Source: Arsenophonus apicola (lineage in GTDB: Bacteria; Pseudomonadota; Gammaproteobacteria; Enterobacterales; Enterobacteriaceae). Taken from it: 64,000 nucleotides of DNA. The stretch is taken from assembly GCF_020268605.1 (NCBI RefSeq), contig NZ_CP084222.1, positions 1,302,001 to 1,366,000 of the forward strand, in the 5' to 3' direction. The notes below the pieces were generated by a model. That model had not been told where the DNA came from. It made no database searches and was given only the letters and a program-made list of their open reading frames with translations. A program made the position numbers and the translations under genes. Below are positions 61,126 through 64,000 of this stretch, one piece after another (the stretch's first letter is position 1; every line of letters starts with the position of its first letter).

Positions 61126-61341
61126 ATGTCTGAAAAATACTCAACTCCCACAGCCTATCTCTGGGGCATTATGACCACTATTTTGGGTTTCTTCACTCTT
61201 GAGCAGTGGGTAGCCGTAGTAGGCATTGTCTGCACGATAGGGACATTTTTAATCAACGTGTACTACCGCAAAAAGGAGTACAAACTTAAGGAGCGTCAAT
61301 ATGAAAATACCGAAAAAAATATTGATGGCAACAGGCGGTAG
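61126..61341 (+). CDS. Phage 21-like holin
   Basis: From 61126 the protein is MSEKYSTPTAYLWGIMTTIL..., 71 residues, with two transmembrane helices (residues ~8-22 and ~26-45) and a charged tail (YYRKKEYKLKERQ), the layout of S21-type pinholins. An AGGG lies 9 bases upstream. A second ATG two codons earlier (61120) recalls the dual-start holin/antiholin arrangement of phage 21. It overlaps the endolysin gene by 41 bp. Confidence 0.8.
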   Translation: MSEKYSTPTAYLWGIMTTILGFFTLEQWVAVVGIVCTIGTFLINVYYRKKEYKLKERQYENTEKNIDGNRR

Positions 61342-61783
61342 TGCATTGCTTTTAGCGTCAAGCATGATAACCCATTTCGAAGGGCTGAGACTTAAGCCCT
61401 ATTTCGATGGTGGCGGTGTGCTTTCTGTTTGTTACGGTCACACAGGTAACGATATTCACCGTAACCGGACTTACACACAAGAAGATTGTGATAAGTGGCT
61501 TGATGACGATTTGAAGGTGGTTAAACGGTATGTTGACCCGCTGGTCAAGGTCAATATCAACACACTGACTCAAGCAGCGCTTTATTCATTTTCTTACAAC
61601 GTGGGTGTGGGAAATTTTGCCAAATCGACATTACTCAAAAAGCTCAACGCTGATGACCGAAAAGGCGCTTGTGAAGAAATGAAACGCTGGGTTTATGTCG
61701 ATGGCAGAAAGTGGAAAGGATTAATGACCCGTCGGGAAATAGAGAGCGTAATATGTTATGGAGACCTTACGCATTTGGCGTAG
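61301..61783 (+). CDS. SAR-type endolysin (glycoside hydrolase 24, R21-like)
   Basis: The 160-residue lysozyme has a weakly hydrophobic N-terminal signal-anchor-release segment (GGSALLLASSMITH), then the catalytic pattern E-x8-D-x5-C-x3-T in HFEGLRLKPYFDGGG and VCYGHTG, as in R21 and P22 gp19 relatives. It would be exported by Sec, held inactive in the membrane, and released when the holin collapses the membrane potential. AAGGAGCGTCAAT precedes the ATG. The C-terminus overlaps Rz by 31 bp. Confidence 0.92.
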   Translation: MKIPKKILMATGGSALLLASSMITHFEGLRLKPYFDGGGVLSVCYGHTGNDIHRNRTYTQEDCDKWLDDDLKVVKRYVDPLVKVNINTLTQAALYSFSYNVGVGNFAKSTLLKKLNADDRKGACEEMKRWVYVDGRKWKGLMTRREIESVICYGDLTHLA

Positions 61784-62133
61784 TGATTATTGTGGGGTTA
61801 ATCGTCTGGGCGTCTTGGTTGTTGACATCCTTAAACGAAGTCAAGGCATTAAATAAAAACCTCACCGTTGACCTCAATAAACAGATAGCCATCACCACTA
61901 ATGCTTTTCAGTCAATGAAGGTAATCAATGATATTGCACGAATTAATAGTGAGACCCGTCAGCGTAAAGCAGTTGACTCTCAGGCAACACAAGCAGCAAT
62001 TAAAACGCATGTCGTCCATCAGGATTGTGCCAATCGCATTATTCCTCATGGGGCTATTGTCGAGTTGCAGCAGCACACGAAACGAATACGTTCAGACGCC
62101 TCACATTCCGATACCCCCTTACCTACTCGCTGA
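61753..62133 (+). CDS. Rz: Rz i-spanin (inner-membrane subunit)
   Basis: The product starts MLWRPYAFGVVIIVGLIVWASWL at 61753, with one N-terminal membrane helix followed by a periplasmic coiled coil (LNEVKALNKNLTVDLNKQIAI), 126 residues. Spanins fuse inner and outer membranes in the last step of lysis. GAGAGCGTAAT lies upstream. Rz1 is nested inside in another frame, as in lambda. Confidence 0.85.
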   Translation: MLWRPYAFGVVIIVGLIVWASWLLTSLNEVKALNKNLTVDLNKQIAITTNAFQSMKVINDIARINSETRQRKAVDSQATQAAIKTHVVHQDCANRIIPHGAIVELQQHTKRIRSDASHSDTPLPTR

Positions 62134-62314
62134 TTGCTTACCGCCAGCCATCACAGATATGATGACATGGCGTGATAGTCTGGTACTCAATGAGCAGTTA
62201 CTGACAGTGATTGAGCTGTGTAATCTTGACAAACAGGCGATAAGGCGAATTGAAGAAAGTAGTTATAAAAATTTAAATGATATGATTGAGCCACCCCACA
62301 ATTTAGTGAGATAG
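62009..62314 (+). CDS. Rz1: Rz1 o-spanin lipoprotein, nested in Rz
   Basis: The 101-residue product begins MSSIRIVPIALFLMGLLSSC, a lipoprotein signal with lipobox LSSC, and has the proline-rich HIPIPPYLLADCLPP stretch typical of Rz1. It starts inside Rz in a different frame and extends 181 bp past it. It would be the outer-membrane partner of Rz. The C-terminal extension is longer than in lambda Rz1 (60 residues as precursor). Confidence 0.85.
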   Translation: MSSIRIVPIALFLMGLLSSCSSTRNEYVQTPHIPIPPYLLADCLPPAITDMMTWRDSLVLNEQLLTVIELCNLDKQAIRRIEESSYKNLNDMIEPPHNLVR

Positions 62315-62410
62315 CTCAACAAGATTATTTCGCCTTGGAAAATATTGGTTAAAAACTAAAAGCAGATAAATCTTCTGCAAGAAAATATTAAAAACGAATA
62401 TTACCAGTTT

Positions 62411-62611
62411 TTATCTTGGACAAATAAGCTGCACTTCTCCATCTGGCTGGATGAAATGACCTAATGCTTCAGTTTTTCCAAACTGAGTATCACAAAAATA
62501 TTTTGGTTCATTTTTAGTTTGGGACTGCTCTTGGTTATTTTCTTGAGCTAATGCGGTTAAGCATGTAGATAGAATAGAACAAATAATTATTGATTTTGAT
62601 AATAGTCTCAT
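62411..62611 (-). CDS. Small exported phage protein
   Basis: The 66-residue product starts MRLLSKSIIICSILSTCLTALA, a clear Sec signal peptide, then a polar mature part with two Cys (YFCDTQFGKT and LICPR) that may pair in the periplasm. GGAGTTACAA precedes the ATG. As a minus-strand gene after the lysis cassette it looks like a lysogenic-conversion moron. No family was recognised. Confidence 0.6.
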   Translation of the reverse strand: MRLLSKSIIICSILSTCLTALAQENNQEQSQTKNEPKYFCDTQFGKTEALGHFIQPDGEVQLICPR

Positions 62612-62726
62612 TTGTAACTCCTATTTGGTTAATGAAATAATATTCAAAGTATCGTTCAGATATTAAATATTTCAACTAATTTTCGTTACTGCGCCCTCAC
62701 TGCGCATTAATCAAACACAGAACCTA

Positions 62727-62811
62727 ACAGAAAGTCGAGCCTGAGAATTGCCGTTTAAAATGGTACTTTTCTGTGGGCGGCTTTTCTGTGTGAGCAGGCT
62801 CGACTTTCTGT
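62727..62811. repeat. 17-bp perfect inverted repeat with 51-bp spacer
   Basis: ACAGAAAGTCGAGCCTG (62727-62743) and its exact complement (62795-62811) flank a spacer with two TTTTCTGTG copies. It lies in the gene-poor stretch 62612-63033, which otherwise holds only a 13-codon frame (MKAVTTMSNVKIY, from 62824) behind AAGGAAAAGTACG. It could be a structured RNA or a protein-binding site. Confidence 0.75.
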
Positions 62812-63033
62812 AAGGAAAAGTACGATGAAAGCAGTAACAACTATGAGCAATGTTAAAATCTATTAATTAACAATTTTAAAACTTACCACCCAGCGTACCA
62901 CATGCGCAACTAATCCAAACATCGAACCCGTTATTTAGGAATGAGCCTTTGAGGTAATCAGTTTTGCTGATGTCACTTCGATGGGCTGATTTCCTATGTG
63001 GCAAAGGTTCATTACCTAAGTAAGGAAGACATC

Positions 63034-63615
63034 ATGGATCATGTATTAACATTTAAAACACACAATATTGCTCCCTTTAATAACGGTGACGGGAAAATCT
63101 GGTTCACTAATAAACAACTATCTATCTTACTGGAATACAAGGACGAATCTTCTATTACTCGCATTTTTAACAGGAATAAAGATGAGTTTACAAATGAGAT
63201 GTCAAGGACGGTCAATTTGACCGAGACTAATAAAAACAATGAGTTACGCTATAAAAAAATAAGAATTTATTCAGTTCGTGGTGCTCATCTAATCGGAATG
63301 TTATCTAAAACCAAAGTTGCTAAAGCACTGCGTAAGTGGTTACTGGATTTAGCGGAAAAAGAAAGCCACCCAGCAAATCTTGCTCTGTTAGATATGGAAG
63401 GATTGAAATCATTAACGATTGGCGAAATGCAAAACAGGTTGGTTGCTGCAAATAAATGGTCGTTTGACAATTTTGGTAGAAAGGGAAGCGACTTAATGAA
63501 CCTACGTAAGCGTCATCTGAATAAGATACGTAAAGCAGAAAAAACAATTATGGCACTTTCTCAATTAAGACTACCAGGATTTGATGATACGCCAAATGGA
63601 GAAAGTCAAGCATGA
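63034..63615 (+). CDS. Rha/BRO-N-like phage regulatory protein
   Basis: The ATG at 63034 follows AAGGAAGACATC; the longer frame to 62998 (GTG) is less likely. The 193-residue product has a BRO-N/antirepressor-like N-terminal domain (GKIWFTNKQLSILLEYKDESSITRIF, RIYSVRGAHLIGML, KVAKALRKWLLDLAEKE), then a helical C-terminus. Such proteins bind DNA or repressors and occur between lysis and packaging genes. The exact family is uncertain. Confidence 0.65.
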   Translation: MDHVLTFKTHNIAPFNNGDGKIWFTNKQLSILLEYKDESSITRIFNRNKDEFTNEMSRTVNLTETNKNNELRYKKIRIYSVRGAHLIGMLSKTKVAKALRKWLLDLAEKESHPANLALLDMEGLKSLTIGEMQNRLVAANKWSFDNFGRKGSDLMNLRKRHLNKIRKAEKTIMALSQLRLPGFDDTPNGESQA

Positions 63616-63815
63616 CTCCTGAACAATTCATTGAGACGAATGTCAAGGCCGAGTTAATGAAGCTTGGTTTTTCTCTATCTGTAGCCAGTTTAGCAACAAA
63701 TGAAGCTATTAGATACTATCGACAATCTAAATCAACACAACGCGGTAAAATGATGGCCAACTGTCTTGATGTAGCTAAACAGTGGGTGGGAAGAAATTCA
63801 GTAAAACAGTGGTAG
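63612..63815 (+). CDS. Hypothetical phage protein
   Basis: The 67-residue product (MTPEQFIETNVKAELMKLGF...) is coupled to the previous gene by an ATGA overlap. It is helical and basic at the C-terminus, with QSKSTQRGKMMANCLDVAKQW. No family was recognised. Position just before where terminase genes would be expected suggests a late-region accessory protein. Confidence 0.55.
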   Translation: MTPEQFIETNVKAELMKLGFSLSVASLATNEAIRYYRQSKSTQRGKMMANCLDVAKQWVGRNSVKQW

Positions 63816-63861
63816 ATTTGTGATGAACCTCTTCAAAGTAAGAATAGTTATGATTGGTTTA

Positions 63862-63999
63862 TTATTGTTTCTGTCTAGATGGGCTAGCGCAATAACCGTG
63901 ACCTTCAGGACAAAGAAAGCACTTATGTTTCTTATGATATAATTTTAAACATTCAGCGTTATTTGTACCTTCAGTAGGATAATCGATTATTGGCTCTTG
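63862..63999 (-). CDS. Cys-rich protein fragment running off the right edge
   Basis: The minus-strand frame is open from the window end to the TAA at 63862-63864 and reads ...NNAECLKLYHKKHKCFLCP-EGHGYCASPS, with four Cys and several His in a spacing that could bind zinc. The start lies outside the window. The plus strand has a competing 39-codon frame at 63823 with a signal-like start, so the coding strand is not certain. Confidence 0.4.
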   Translation of the reverse strand, partial: QEPIIDYPTEGTNNAECLKLYHKKHKCFLCPEGHGYCASPSRQKQ

Positions 64000-64000
64000 G

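Noticed and set aside
63823..63942. 39-codon plus-strand frame with a signal-like start (MNLFKVRIVMIGLLLF)
   Set aside because: It overlaps a Cys-rich minus-strand frame that looks more protein-like; it is mentioned there as an alternative.

Overview
The window looks like an AT-rich chromosome segment of a gammaproteobacterium of the order Enterobacterales. The middle section keeps the gene order ndh, mfd, lolCDE, cobB, pepT, roxA, phoQP, purB, hflD, mnmA, nudJ, rluE, icd known from E. coli, but at much lower GC. Low GC, several broken genes and large toxins of the LifA/TcdB/MARTX type suggest a host-associated Morganellaceae such as Arsenophonus, Photorhabdus or a relative. That genus-level guess is inference; no rRNA or tRNA gene was seen.

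Bases 1-22967 hold three tandem paralogous copies of a giant toxin gene of about 8.1 kb (roughly 2,690 codons when reconstructed). The order is YopT-like C58 cysteine protease, C80 (MARTX-type) self-processing protease, a second degenerate C80-like domain, a TcdA/TcdB-like pore region and an RTX glycine/aspartate-rich tail. Copy 1 enters from the left edge. Every copy is interrupted by a few in-frame stops or single-base frameshifts, at different places, while the rest of the reading frame stays conserved. No type I secretion or RtxC-type acyltransferase gene is in view.

Bases 23000-43000 are core chromosome: respiration (ndh, with a perfect FNR box), transcription-coupled repair (mfd), lipoprotein export (lolCDE), deacylation (cobB), a PepT-like protein that has lost five of seven catalytic or metal-binding residues, ribosomal oxygenase (roxA), phoPQ, purB-hflD-mnmA, nudJ-rluE and icd.

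Bases 43061-64000 are the left part of a lambdoid prophage integrated beside icd. The leftward operon runs int, xis, an MT-A70 methylase, a broken KilA-N antirepressor, a split RecA-like ATPase, a DUF669-like protein with an amber stop, a pentapeptide-repeat protein and a truncated clamp-like protein. The control region contains two complete lambda-type immunity modules in series, each with its own N-like antiterminator, leftward and rightward nut-like sites, repressor and Cro-like protein. Module A has a lambda-like N and an S24-type repressor. Module B has a P22-like N and a repressor without a peptidase domain. The rightward operon continues with CII, an O-like initiator carrying four internal iterons, a DnaB-like helicase, NinB, NinG, Q and a P21-like lysis cassette (holin, SAR endolysin, Rz/Rz1). 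Head and tail genes would lie beyond the right edge.
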